Positions 54,762 through 63,732 of a stretch of 64,000 nucleotides of DNA are shown here, one piece after another (the stretch's first letter is position 1; each line of letters starts with the position of its first letter). This DNA comes from an uncultured Prevotella sp. (GTDB taxonomy: Bacteria; Bacteroidota; Bacteroidia; Bacteroidales; Bacteroidaceae). Location: NCBI GenBank assembly GCA_934281565.1, contig CAKQXI010000002.1, positions 7,959 to 71,958 of the forward strand. Reading direction: 5' to 3'. The notes beneath the pieces are model-generated. The model searched no databases and was not told the DNA's origin. It saw only the letters and a program-made list of their open reading frames with translations. The translations under genes were made by a program, and so were the position numbers.

Positions 54762-55336
54762 CAACAAAACGATTATTCATCTTATCCCTGTTGCTAACAC
54801 TGGCATTACACATAACTAACATGTCGGCACAGGGACTACAAAATGACACAATTATGAACAAAAGAAACATGGGGAGCCTGTTGGCTCTTTATCCCAAACC
54901 ACTGACAGTTGTCGGGTTCCCGACTTACTCTTACCTTGCTACGGGAGAGGTAGTCGGCAAATGCTTAAACTTGAACACTCAACCGGGTATGTGTGCAAAA
55001 GAACCCATGAAAGCAGACGGCATTGTACGTTTGTCAAAGATTGAAGTTCTTCCAGAATATCTTGACGAATACATGAAATATGCAGTGGAAGTCGGTGAGA
55101 TTTCTCTACGTACTGAGCCGGGTGTACTCACCATGTATGCTGTTAGTGAGAAAGAAAACCGTTGCATGGTGACTATCCTCGAAACTTATGCGAGTCATGA
55201 GGCATACGAGAAACATATTGCTTCTGCACATTTTCAAAAGTACAAACAGGGTACGATGCACATGGTCAAATCATTAGTATTATCAGATCAAATACCGCTC
55301 AATCCTGCCAACCGAATTAATAACTTTATCCAGTAG
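54758..55336 (+). CDS. Secreted antibiotic-biosynthesis-monooxygenase-fold (ABM) protein
   Basis: A 192-aa protein with signal peptide (HITNMSAQG). The C-terminal half is an ABM/YgiN-like ferredoxin fold (IVRLSKIEVLPEYLDEYMKY, then ENRCMVTILETYASHEAYEKH). The segment between (about residues 35-80) is not recognised. Family members act as quinol monooxygenases or heme-degrading proteins, but some are only sensors. The coupled start with tatC suggests that it belongs to the redox module. Confidence 0.8.
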   Translation: MTTKRLFILSLLLTLALHITNMSAQGLQNDTIMNKRNMGSLLALYPKPLTVVGFPTYSYLATGEVVGKCLNLNTQPGMCAKEPMKADGIVRLSKIEVLPEYLDEYMKYAVEVGEISLRTEPGVLTMYAVSEKENRCMVTILETYASHEAYEKHIASAHFQKYKQGTMHMVKSLVLSDQIPLNPANRINNFIQ

Positions 55337-55372
55337 AAATTACATATGCAAGTTCAATGTCTGAATAACAAC

Positions 55373-55415
55373 ACTCCCATACACAGAGGCTTTACTGCTC
55401 TTGGCGTATGGGAGT
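55373..55415 (+). terminator. Hairpin at the end of the Tat operon
   Basis: A perfect 10-bp stem ACTCCCATAC/GTATGGGAGT encloses a 23-nt loop. It lies between convergent genes and can serve both. There is only a weak T-rich tail. Confidence 0.6.
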
Positions 55416-55439
55416 ATCTATTTAGATAGAAAACCAATG

Positions 55440-56297
55440 CTAATCTTGGTCTATACCTTTTTCCCATTGCATGAACTGCTCCACCATAGCTGGCTCATAG
55501 TGAGAGAAAAAGAGACTGTGCTTCAAGTCGAGGGCGGCGATGCGCTGCATCTCAGTATCCGTCAGCTCGAAATCGAAGATGTCCAGATTTTCCTCCATAC
55601 GCTCCTTGTGGGTGCTCTTAGGGATGATGATCACTCCACGCTGAAGCAAGAAACGCAAGGCTGTCTGTGCCAAAGTCTTGCCGTGAGCCTTGCCTATCTC
55701 CGTAAGTACCTCATTGTGGAAGAAGTTGTTCAAACCCTCGGCAAATGGTCCCCAAGACATGATGTGGCAACCATACTTCTCCATGTACTTCTGTGCCTCC
55801 ACCTGCTGGTTGAACACGTGAGTCTCCACCTGGTTGACAGCTGGCTTAATCTCCACATGCTCCTGAAGGTCGATGAAGCGGTCTGGATAGAAGTTGCTTA
55901 CGCCGATGGCTCTTACCTTGCCCTCACGATAAGCACGCTCCATCGCACGATAGGTGCCATAGTAATCGCCAAATGGCTGATGGATGAGCAACAGGTCGAT
56001 ATAATCGCTCTTGAGTTTCTTCAGGCTTTCGAGGATGCTATTGTAAGCCTTCTCCTCGCCCGCATTGGAAATCCAGATCTTGGTCACGATAAAGAGTTCC
56101 TCACGAGGCACGCCACACTTCTGGATGGCATTGCCCACGCCCTCCTCGTTATGGTAAGCCTGTGCCGTATCAATCAGTCGATAGCCCACGCTGATGGCGT
56201 CGAGCACGCAACGCTCGCACTCCGCAGGACTCACCTGATACACACCATAGCCCATCTGAGGCATCTTCACACCGTTGTTCAATGTAATTGTATTCAT
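55440..56297 (-). CDS. Aldo/keto reductase (2,5-diketo-gluconate reductase-like)
   Basis: A 285-aa cytoplasmic AKR. The family segments are VKMPQMGYGVYQV, the catalytic YRLIDTAQAYHNEEGVG (Asp and Tyr of the tetrad), the Lys in LFIVTKIWISNAG, the His in IDLLLIHQPFGDYYG, and the NADPH site IIPKSTHKERMEENL. It reduces small carbonyls with NADPH. It has its own promoter and no iron-sulfur motif, unlike the Tat-linked AKR. Confidence 0.94.
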   Translation of the reverse strand: MNTITLNNGVKMPQMGYGVYQVSPAECERCVLDAISVGYRLIDTAQAYHNEEGVGNAIQKCGVPREELFIVTKIWISNAGEEKAYNSILESLKKLKSDYIDLLLIHQPFGDYYGTYRAMERAYREGKVRAIGVSNFYPDRFIDLQEHVEIKPAVNQVETHVFNQQVEAQKYMEKYGCHIMSWGPFAEGLNNFFHNEVLTEIGKAHGKTLAQTALRFLLQRGVIIIPKSTHKERMEENLDIFDFELTDTEMQRIAALDLKHSLFFSHYEPAMVEQFMQWEKGIDQD

Positions 56298-56336
56298 ATT
56301 ATTGCTTCTCCTTTTATTATTTTATTTTTGACGGTG

Positions 56337-56344
56337 CAAAAGTA
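56337..56344 (-). promoter_or_regulatory. -7 box of the aldo/keto reductase gene
   Basis: TACTTTTG on the minus strand, 40 bp upstream of the ATG, matches the consensus. Confidence 0.6.
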
Positions 56345-56497
56345 CAGAGAATTTTCCAATCACCTACTACCCTTATTACAGAAAGACTTTCCACTTTTAC
56401 GGAATTATGTGGAGGAAAGTATGAATATTTACCAAACACCCCACAAAAGCTAACGTTAAAGAACGTGAGAAAAAGTGGCGGTTTCAAAAATTTTTAT

Positions 56498-56505
56498 TAA
56501 TTTTG
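56498..56505 (+). promoter_or_regulatory. -7 box upstream of the unknown gene pair
   Basis: TAATTTTG matches TAnnTTTG and gives an 80-nt leader to the ATG at 56585. The gap of 287 bp between the divergent genes has nothing else that I can identify. Confidence 0.5.
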
Positions 56506-56584
56506 TCAGTTGCAACGTAGCAATCAATGCTGCATTGAACATAAACAAAAACAATAAATCAACTATTCATCAGAAACGAAACCA

Positions 56585-57583
56585 ATGGAATTCGCACTAT
56601 ACAGATACGAGTTTGAGGTGATGGAGAAGAAAGACACCTCAGCCAACCTATTCCCCGACCAATGGGACAACCTATCGCCAAGACAGGCATTCGAGAAAAA
56701 GAGCGAGCTGCTCGACGAGCTGCTCGAAAAGGACTACCAGATGCTCCAGGCTGAGCAAAACAAGCATGTCACCACACACAGTTTGCTCCCCATCTCCCCC
56801 ATCGGCACGAAATCTGCGCTGCCTTTTACCAACAACAGAAAGAAGCCGCTTTACCATAAATATACATCAGCCCCGAAGAATGGATTCGCCATCCTGGAGC
56901 TCGCCCGTCTTACGAGCGTGAGCCGCCGTCCACAACCATTTTTGGAAAATGCCGTAAAGGAAGACGACTACAAGTCGCTGCACATCATCATCGACAACCG
57001 TGGCACCTATCAGCGTGTGGCGATAGAGATGAAATCTTCCGTTTTCAAGGAGACAGACACCGTGGCCGACTCGCTTGCCCGTGCCCTCTGCGAGGCATTT
57101 GCCTGCTATGGTCTTTTGGTAAAAGTGATCCCCATCCGCGACGACAAGCACTTCTGGAAAGTCGTGGACGACAGAAAGCAGTTTCCATTTGGATTCAAGA
57201 AACTGCATGTGAAGTTTCCACAAATCAACGACCCCAAAGTAACCGAAGACATGATACGTGCAAACCTGATCTATCGTGAAATGTTTCATTCCAATCTCTG
57301 TATCACGCAAGAGCCACCTCAGGGAGAAAGTCTCCACTTCGATGAGAAAGACGAAAGGCAGCGAGAATACATAAGGCTTTGCACAGAAAATGCCGACAGC
57401 ATCACGCTTTCGCCAATAGGAGGCCGCTCATTCGCCCTTGGTGGAAAAACAGCCAAGACGCAGCAGATGACCGAATCGGAAAGAAAAAGCATCGAGGAAG
57501 GCGTTCATCAACAAGAGCTCTTCAATGACGATCCTTCACAATCCACCAAATCATTCATGGACAAAGCATACGGAAAAGCATGA
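56585..57583 (+). CDS. Protein of unknown function next to the type I RM operon, gene A of a coupled pair
   Basis: A 332-aa soluble protein with no signal or membrane segment. Its N-terminal 75 residues are charged and helical. A compact middle domain (about 90-230) shows strands such as SLHIIIDNRGTYQRVAIEMK and the segment FACYGLLVKVIPIRDDKHFW. The C-terminus is polar and Gln/Ser-rich. I do not recognise a family. It overlaps gene B by 4 bp (ATGA), so the two products are probably made in fixed ratio. Confidence 0.75.
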   Translation: MEFALYRYEFEVMEKKDTSANLFPDQWDNLSPRQAFEKKSELLDELLEKDYQMLQAEQNKHVTTHSLLPISPIGTKSALPFTNNRKKPLYHKYTSAPKNGFAILELARLTSVSRRPQPFLENAVKEDDYKSLHIIIDNRGTYQRVAIEMKSSVFKETDTVADSLARALCEAFACYGLLVKVIPIRDDKHFWKVVDDRKQFPFGFKKLHVKFPQINDPKVTEDMIRANLIYREMFHSNLCITQEPPQGESLHFDEKDERQREYIRLCTENADSITLSPIGGRSFALGGKTAKTQQMTESERKSIEEGVHQQELFNDDPSQSTKSFMDKAYGKA

Positions 57584-58509
57584 CACAGAACGACATAAGG
57601 CGCAAAACACTCAGAAAAGACGAACCCCTTTACCGACAGCAAGCACCATACCTACGGAGAATGGGGCGAACAAGAGCCTCTATGACAGACAATGACGAGA
57701 CTGCGGATAAGCTCCGCAATCTCGACTTATTGGCATGGGATGAGACAGAACGGTATCTTTCCAATTTTGCCGCCGACATAGAGTATGCGCCACGAGTGGT
57801 GGATGATTTGCTCGCCGAGACTGCCAGCCTTGGCAGAACAATCGGAATGGAGATTGAGCTTCCCCCACTGATAGCAGCTCTTACTTTTGTACGCATCATG
57901 GCAGGAGGTGATGAGGTGTTCGAAAAGCACCAGCCCATCTGGATAGCCATCATGCGCTCGCAAGACCTTGACCCACAAGCCAAGCCCCTTTTCGAGAAAT
58001 TCTGTCAAGAAATAGAAGCCAACAAGTACGACCCCTCCACAGGCAAGGAGACCATCTACCGCCGTGGCGACCCGATAGAGCGAGCCAAGGACACTGGCGA
58101 GGAAAAGGCGGAAACTCGTATCGAAGAGCTGCTCGGACAGATACTGGAGGCGACAAATGGCTGGAACAGAAAGGACGCATTCGGAGATTATTGGAGCCAG
58201 TGGACGGAGCTTTGGATACACTTGCTGAAGCAGGAGGAGATGGTGGAGAAAATCTCCCAAAAACATCCAAACAGCAACGCAAACGATACTTCCATCAACA
58301 TCAAGCTCGTGTGCAATGTGGCGGGACTTCTAAAAAAGCATATAGAAGACAAAGAGCACATTATTATTACTGATACAAGCCTGGCAAATCTGATAAAAGA
58401 AACTTGGAAGTCAGAATCCTCACGGCGTAAGGAAATTGGCAATATCAGTCAAATCACAAATGGACAAATAAATCAAATCAAAGGTTGGCTTGCCAGGAAC
58501 GTCAAATGA
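57580..58509 (+). CDS. Protein of unknown function next to the type I RM operon, gene B of a coupled pair
   Basis: A 309-aa soluble, mostly helical protein. The N-terminal 40 residues are very basic (RRKTLRKDEPLYRQ, RRMGRTR). A central helical part (about 60-200) is followed by a C-terminal segment (LVCNVAGLLKKHIE, NISQITNGQINQIKGWLARN) that could be a helix-turn-helix-like domain. No family is recognised. It ends 143 bp before hsdR, which has its own promoter box. Confidence 0.75.
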   Translation: MTQNDIRRKTLRKDEPLYRQQAPYLRRMGRTRASMTDNDETADKLRNLDLLAWDETERYLSNFAADIEYAPRVVDDLLAETASLGRTIGMEIELPPLIAALTFVRIMAGGDEVFEKHQPIWIAIMRSQDLDPQAKPLFEKFCQEIEANKYDPSTGKETIYRRGDPIERAKDTGEEKAETRIEELLGQILEATNGWNRKDAFGDYWSQWTELWIHLLKQEEMVEKISQKHPNSNANDTSINIKLVCNVAGLLKKHIEDKEHIIITDTSLANLIKETWKSESSRRKEIGNISQITNGQINQIKGWLARNVK

Positions 58510-58609
58510 AAGCCAACATCATGAGCAGCAAAACGCAATAGTGAACTTTGCAAACGAACATTTCATGCTAAAAAAGCAAAAAATCCTTGGCGATTTCAAG
58601 CCAATTGAA

Positions 58610-58617
58610 TATATTTG
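58610..58617 (+). promoter_or_regulatory. -7 box of the type I RM operon
   Basis: TATATTTG matches TAnnTTTG and lies 35 bp before the hsdR ATG. Confidence 0.55.
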
Positions 58618-58652
58618 CATTTCAACTTCCGATAATAAAAGATTATTAGAAC

Positions 58653-61010
58653 ATGGGCATAAGTAAAGAACTTACGGAAGAGGATGTGAAATTCCGTTAT
58701 ATCAATGATGCTATAACAAGCAAAGGCTGGGAAAAAGACAGCATGTTTATGGAACAGCAGGTTAAATTTACAGATGGTAAAATCAACTTGCACGGAAATC
58801 TTGTGCATCGAGACAAGCCTAAGTTTGCAGACTATGTGCTGTATGCCAACAAAGCGACACCGATAGCTATAGTTGAAGCGAAAGATGCCAACCACTCTGT
58901 TTCACACGGCTTACAACAAGCTATGACTTATGCCCAAATGCTTGATGTAAAGTTTGCGTATAGCACTAATGGAGAAGGATTTGCAGAACATGATTTCTTG
59001 ACAGGGAAAGAACGAACTTTTTCGTTGGAAGAATTTCCTACCAAAGATGAACTCATCGAAAGGTATAAAAACGAAGCTAATGACGGCAAAGGTCTTGGTG
59101 AGCAGGAACTGGCTGCCCTCAACCAGCCTTTTTGTACTGGTCAAAACATTTTCCCACCAAGATATTATCAGCGCATTGCCGTAAATCGCACTATCAATGC
59201 CATAGCCAAGGAGCAAAATCGAGTTCTTTTGGTAATGGCTACCGGAACTGGCAAGACCTATACAGCTTTTCAGATAGTATGGCGCTTGCTTAATAGTGGC
59301 TTGAAGAAAAAAGTCTTGTATCTGGCCGACCGCAACATCTTGGTTGACCAATCCATCCAGCAAGATTTCAAGCCATTGGAGAAGGTGATTCACAAGATAG
59401 ATTACTCTAAGGATAAAAATCACTTGGAAGAGCTTAGCTCCTACAAAGTGTTTTTTGCTCTTTATCAGCAGTTAATTGGTCAGAATGACGCCAAGAATTA
59501 CCAAGAGTTATTCCCCAATCCTGACTACTTTGACCTTGTCATTGTTGATGAGTGCCACAGAGGAAGTGCGAAAGACGATAGCAACTGGAGAACCATCTTG
59601 GATTACTTTTCTTCGGCTACGCATATTGGTATGACAGCCACGCCTAAAGAGACGAAGTATCAGTCAAGTATCGGCTACTTTGGTGAACCGGTCTATACAT
59701 ACAGCCTCAAAAATGGCATAGAGGACGGTTTCCTTGCCCCATTCAAAGTTATCAATGTCACAACGAATATCGGTGACGAATGGAGACCTGTGAAAGGACA
59801 AAGAGACATCAATGGCAATGAGATAGAAGATAGAACCTATAACAATAGCGACTACGACTATAATATCATCATCGAAGACCGCCAGCGTGAGGTAGCACAA
59901 GAGATAACCAACTATCTGAAATGCACCGACCGCATGGCAAAGACCATTGTGTTCTGTGCAGACGAGGCTCACGCAGAACGTATGCGCATAGCATTGACTA
60001 ACGCCAATGCTGACATGTGCAAGAAGCATCCCGATTACGTAGTTCGCATCACTGGTAGTGATGAATATGGCAAAAACAAGTTGGACTATTTCATCTCTGT
60101 TTCTGAGAAATATCCCGTCATTGCGACAACAAGCAAGCTGCTTTCAACAGGCGTTGATTGCAAGATGACCAAATTGATTGTACTTGACCAACAAATAGGC
60201 TCCATGACAGAATTTAAACAAATCATAGGTCGTGGTACTCGCCTTCGTGAAAAGGAGGGAAAGACTTATTTTACAGTGATGGATTTCCGCAACGTGACAC
60301 GTTTGTTTGCTGACCCAGAGTGGGATGGACCGATAGAAATTGACCCTAACTATCCGCCACAGCCAACTGAATCCAAGCCATACGTGGTGCCTGATGAAAG
60401 CGACGGTTTTATAAATGAACCTGCCCCCGAACCACGTCCAAAGCCAATAGTTAGCAAGGATGGTTGCCAAGTCTGGGTAACTAACAAGATGGTCTCTGTC
60501 TATGACACAAATGGAAAGTTGCTTCGCACAGAGAGCATAACGGACTACACGAAGAAAAGCATCATTGACAATTACGCAACTATCGACACCTTCACTTCCA
60601 AATGGCAAGAGACTAAGAAAAAATCCGACATTGCCGAAATGTTTAAAGATTGCGGCATTGACCTTACAGCGTTAAAACACGACCAAAACATGGACGATGT
60701 AGACGACTTTGATTTTATCTGCCATATAGCATACGGCAAGAAGACTCTTACAAGGCATGAGCGAGCCGAGCAAGTGAAGAAGCGTGACATTTTCAGCAAG
60801 TATGGCGAACAGGCACGATATGTTCTTGAAGCCCTATTGGATAAATACACCAAGGAGGGCGTGTCAGAGTTGGAGAGTCTTACAGTGCTTGAAAACGACC
60901 CTTTCCGCAAACTTGGCTCCAAGGCTAACATCGTGAAGCTCTTTGGTGGCAAACAAGGCTATCTTGATGCCGTAAGAGAACTGGAACAAAACATCTATAA
61001 TATCGCATAA
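58653..61010 (+). CDS. hsdR: Type I restriction enzyme R subunit (EcoEI-like)
   Basis: A 785-aa protein. The N-terminal nuclease core contains KFADYVLYANKATPIAIVEAK, whose Asp and E-x-K fit the PD-(D/E)xK site (quoted in part: ADYVLYANKATPIAIVEAK). The SF2 motor has VLLVMATGTGKTYTA, VDECHRGSAKDD and GMTATPKETKY, with IIGRGTRLREKEG as motif VI. A C-terminal helical part (about 690-785) should bind the methylase complex. It cuts DNA after ATP-driven translocation. All key motifs look intact. Confidence 0.96.
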   Translation: MGISKELTEEDVKFRYINDAITSKGWEKDSMFMEQQVKFTDGKINLHGNLVHRDKPKFADYVLYANKATPIAIVEAKDANHSVSHGLQQAMTYAQMLDVKFAYSTNGEGFAEHDFLTGKERTFSLEEFPTKDELIERYKNEANDGKGLGEQELAALNQPFCTGQNIFPPRYYQRIAVNRTINAIAKEQNRVLLVMATGTGKTYTAFQIVWRLLNSGLKKKVLYLADRNILVDQSIQQDFKPLEKVIHKIDYSKDKNHLEELSSYKVFFALYQQLIGQNDAKNYQELFPNPDYFDLVIVDECHRGSAKDDSNWRTILDYFSSATHIGMTATPKETKYQSSIGYFGEPVYTYSLKNGIEDGFLAPFKVINVTTNIGDEWRPVKGQRDINGNEIEDRTYNNSDYDYNIIIEDRQREVAQEITNYLKCTDRMAKTIVFCADEAHAERMRIALTNANADMCKKHPDYVVRITGSDEYGKNKLDYFISVSEKYPVIATTSKLLSTGVDCKMTKLIVLDQQIGSMTEFKQIIGRGTRLREKEGKTYFTVMDFRNVTRLFADPEWDGPIEIDPNYPPQPTESKPYVVPDESDGFINEPAPEPRPKPIVSKDGCQVWVTNKMVSVYDTNGKLLRTESITDYTKKSIIDNYATIDTFTSKWQETKKKSDIAEMFKDCGIDLTALKHDQNMDDVDDFDFICHIAYGKKTLTRHERAEQVKKRDIFSKYGEQARYVLEALLDKYTKEGVSELESLTVLENDPFRKLGSKANIVKLFGGKQGYLDAVRELEQNIYNIA

Positions 61011-61025
61011 AAATAAAAACAAAAT

Positions 61026-62534
61026 ATGAGTTTATCAAACTTCGTAAAGCGTGTACGCAACATCATGCGCAATGACGCTGGTATCAATGGCGATGCGCAA
61101 CGTATAGAACAGATGGCATGGATGCTGTTCTTGAAAGTCTATGACGAAAAAGAGAACGACTGGGAATTGGACGATGACGACTATAAGTCAATCATTCCCG
61201 AAGAATGCCGTTGGCGCAACTGGGCGCATGATGATGGTAGCGGAAATGCCTTGACAGGTGACGAACTGCTTTCGTTCGTCAACAATACTCTTTTTGACAA
61301 GCTCAAGAAGATAGAGGTGACACCAGACACACCTATCCGCCAAGCCATCGTGAAGACTACTTTCGAGGATGCCAACCAATATATGAAGGATGGCGTTCAG
61401 CTCCGCCAAGTGCTTAACGTCATTGACGGCTTGAACCTTGGCGACTATGAGGAGAGCCACGCTTTCGGCGAAATTTACGAGACCATTCTCAAGGAAATGC
61501 AGTCGGCAGGCTCGTCTGGTGAGTTCTACACGCCAAGAGCCTTGACAGAGTTCATGGCAGAAATCATGAATCCAAAGATTGGAGAGAAGATGGCAGACTT
61601 TGCATGTGGCACTGGCGGATTCATCACCAGTTGGTTGGGAGAACTGGACAAGAAAGTGAAGACGGCAGAAGACCGTAAGAAGTTCAACCAGTCGGTATTC
61701 GGCATCGAGAAGAAGCAGTTCCCATACATGCTGTGCGTAACCAACCTGTTGCTTCATGGCATAGACACACCACTGGTTTTTCACGACAACTCACTGACAA
61801 AGGATGTGTTGAACTATACTGACGACGACAAGTTTGATGTCATTCTGATGAATCCACCATACGGCGGCAACGAGAAGTCGGACGTGAAATCACATTTTCC
61901 ATCGGACATGCGAAGCAGCGAGACAGCCGACTTGTTCATGGTACTCATCATGTATCGCCTGAAGAAAAATGGTCGTGCGGCAGTCATTGTGCCAGATGGT
62001 TTCCTCTTCGGAGCAGACAACACGAAGATTGCCATCAAGACAAAGTTGTTGAGAGACTTCAATCTGCATACGATTATCCGTTTGCCAGGCAGTATCTTCG
62101 CTCCTTACACTTCGATAGCGACCAACATTCTGTTCTTCGACAATACGGTAGCGGAAGACGCTCCAGAAGGTTTCTCAACGAAGGAGACCTGGTTCTATCG
62201 CTTGGATATGCCGGAAGGCTACAAGCATTTCTCCAAGACCAAGTCGATGAAGTCGGAGCATTGCAACCCTATCCGTGAGTGGTGGAACGACCGCAAGGAA
62301 ATCATCATTGCCGATGGCGATGAGAAATCACGCTGCTATTCGGTCGAGGACTTGATAGCCACGGATTGCAACTTCGACCTTTGCAAGTTCCCGAAAGAAG
62401 ACGAGGAAATCCTTCCGCCAGCCGAGTTGCTTGCCGATTACTTCAAGAAGCGCAAGGCTCTCGACCATGAGATAGACAAGACCTTGGCAGAGATACAGCG
62501 CATATTGGGGATAGAGGTGAAAATAGATGAATGA
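61026..62534 (+). CDS. hsdM: Type I restriction-modification methyltransferase subunit
   Basis: A 502-aa N6-adenine methyltransferase. The N-terminal helical domain (VKRVRNIMRNDAGINGDAQR) is followed by the SAM motif KMADFACGTGGFITSWL and the catalytic ILMNPPYGGNEKSDV. The segment SSGEFYTPRALTEFMAEI is the usual HsdM N-x-(F/Y)TPR signature. It starts 15 bp after hsdR and needs an HsdS for target choice. Confidence 0.97.
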   Translation: MSLSNFVKRVRNIMRNDAGINGDAQRIEQMAWMLFLKVYDEKENDWELDDDDYKSIIPEECRWRNWAHDDGSGNALTGDELLSFVNNTLFDKLKKIEVTPDTPIRQAIVKTTFEDANQYMKDGVQLRQVLNVIDGLNLGDYEESHAFGEIYETILKEMQSAGSSGEFYTPRALTEFMAEIMNPKIGEKMADFACGTGGFITSWLGELDKKVKTAEDRKKFNQSVFGIEKKQFPYMLCVTNLLLHGIDTPLVFHDNSLTKDVLNYTDDDKFDVILMNPPYGGNEKSDVKSHFPSDMRSSETADLFMVLIMYRLKKNGRAAVIVPDGFLFGADNTKIAIKTKLLRDFNLHTIIRLPGSIFAPYTSIATNILFFDNTVAEDAPEGFSTKETWFYRLDMPEGYKHFSKTKSMKSEHCNPIREWWNDRKEIIIADGDEKSRCYSVEDLIATDCNFDLCKFPKEDEEILPPAELLADYFKKRKALDHEIDKTLAEIQRILGIEVKIDE

Positions 62535-62538
62535 CAAG

Positions 62539-62563
62539 ATTTGTGAGACGCTGTCTCACAAAT
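62539..62563. repeat. Perfect inverted repeat between hsdM and the DUF1016 gene
   Basis: ATTTGTGAGAC and GTCTCACAAAT (11 bp each) with a 3-nt loop. It resembles the repeat inside the DUF1016 gene (62891-62909). Confidence 0.8.
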
Positions 62564-62584
62564 TCAGAATAGCAATGAGATAAT

Positions 62585-63613
62585 ATGGAAAAGTCTGTAT
62601 CAATAAATATCAATGATGCTACCTATCAGAAGCTGATAGACAACATAACTACGTTATGGGGTGAGGCAAAAGCTAAGGCTGCCACTGCTGTAAATACAGA
62701 ATTGCTTGATGCCAACTGGCAGACAGGTAAATACATCGTGGAGTATGAGCAAGGTGGAAAACAAAGAGCTGAATATGGTAAGAGATTACTTGTTAATCTT
62801 GCAAAGGATTTGATAGCAAGAAATGGGAAAGGGTTTAACCGCACCAATCTTACCTATATGCGTAAGCTATACTTGGCTTTTCCAAAATGTGGGACACTGT
62901 CCCACAAATTGACATGGAGTCATTACTACGAACTTTTAAAGTGTGAGAACAAACTTGAAATGCAGTTCTACTACAAAGAATGCATCAAGGAAGGTTGGAA
63001 AGTAAGAGAACTAAAACGCCAGATGAAAAGTTGTCTGTTTCAGCGTCTTGCATTGAGTACAGATAAAGAAGGCGTGCTTGCTCTTGCAAATGAAGGGCAT
63101 CAAATACAGACCCCACAAGATATTATCCGAGACCCATTCATTCTTGAGTTTACAGGACTTCCCAAACAGAAGCACTACAAGGAAAGTGACTTAGAAAAGG
63201 CCCTAAAAGACCACATGGAGCAGTTTCTGTTGGAAATGGGACGTGGTTTTGCCTTTGTAGGCAGACAGTACATGATGCAGATAGGTAGCAGACAATTCAA
63301 GGTTGACCTGGTGTTTTACCATTGCATCTTGAAATGCTATGTCTTGATAGATCTCAAACGAGCCGAGATAAAGCATGGTGACATCGGACAGATGAACCTC
63401 TATTTGAATTATTTCAAGGCAGAGGTTTGTCAGCCAGATGATAATCCGCCAATAGGTATAGTTTTAGGTGCAAGAAAAGACGAGCTTCTGATGGAGTATG
63501 CCATGGAAGGCATTACCAACCAGTTGTTCGTGGCACGCTACCAACTGTATCTGCCAAAGCGTGAGGAACTACAGGCGCAACTTGACCAGCTCTTGGATAG
63601 CATGGAGAAGTAA
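62585..63613 (+). CDS. DUF1016 / YhcG-like PD-(D/E)xK nuclease-domain protein
   Basis: A 342-aa protein. The N-terminal DUF1016 domain (about residues 10-170) shows YGKRLLVNLAKDLIARNGKG and LTYMRKLYLAFPKCG. The C-terminal nuclease-like domain carries QFKVDLVFYHCILKCYVLIDLK, with Asp and D-x-K residues that fit a PD-(D/E)xK site (quoted in part: FKVDLVFYH and CYVLIDLKRAEIKHGD). Such proteins often lie within type I RM loci. Its job there is not established. A perfect inverted repeat lies inside its coding sequence (codons for CGTLSH). Confidence 0.9.
   Translation: MEKSVSININDATYQKLIDNITTLWGEAKAKAATAVNTELLDANWQTGKYIVEYEQGGKQRAEYGKRLLVNLAKDLIARNGKGFNRTNLTYMRKLYLAFPKCGTLSHKLTWSHYYELLKCENKLEMQFYYKECIKEGWKVRELKRQMKSCLFQRLALSTDKEGVLALANEGHQIQTPQDIIRDPFILEFTGLPKQKHYKESDLEKALKDHMEQFLLEMGRGFAFVGRQYMMQIGSRQFKVDLVFYHCILKCYVLIDLKRAEIKHGDIGQMNLYLNYFKAEVCQPDDNPPIGIVLGARKDELLMEYAMEGITNQLFVARYQLYLPKREELQAQLDQLLDSMEK
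62890..62909. repeat. Perfect inverted repeat inside the DUF1016 gene
   Basis: TGTGGGAC and GTCCCACA pair around ACT. The design matches the repeat at 62539-62563 (TGTGAGAC/GTCTCACA) with the changed stem base compensated on both arms. Confidence 0.75.
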
Positions 63614-63616
63614 CAA

Positions 63617-63643
63617 CAATTCGCCAACAAGTTGTTGGCGAAT
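63617..63643. repeat. Perfect 12-bp inverted repeat after the DUF1016 gene
   Basis: AATTCGCCAACA and TGTTGGCGAATT pair around AGT. The repeat begins 3 nt past the DUF1016 stop. Confidence 0.8.
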
Positions 63644-63653
63644 TAGAAACAGT

Positions 63654-63678
63654 GATTGGTCAAGCAATGCTTGACCAA
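63654..63678. repeat. Second perfect 12-bp inverted repeat before hsdS
   Basis: ATTGGTCAAGCA and TGCTTGACCAAT flank a single A. It differs in sequence from the preceding repeat but has the same size and design. Confidence 0.8.
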
Positions 63679-63732
63679 TTCAAACTCAGAGGCGGTCCAA
63701 TAACTTTTAAAGATACATTGAAATTATTAACA

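Noticed and set aside
57727..58266. Minus-strand frame of 179 codons opposite the second unknown gene
   Set aside because: Although the plus-strand gene has no known family, its coupled start with gene A and even frame use support the plus strand; the antisense frame has no upstream promoter or family features.
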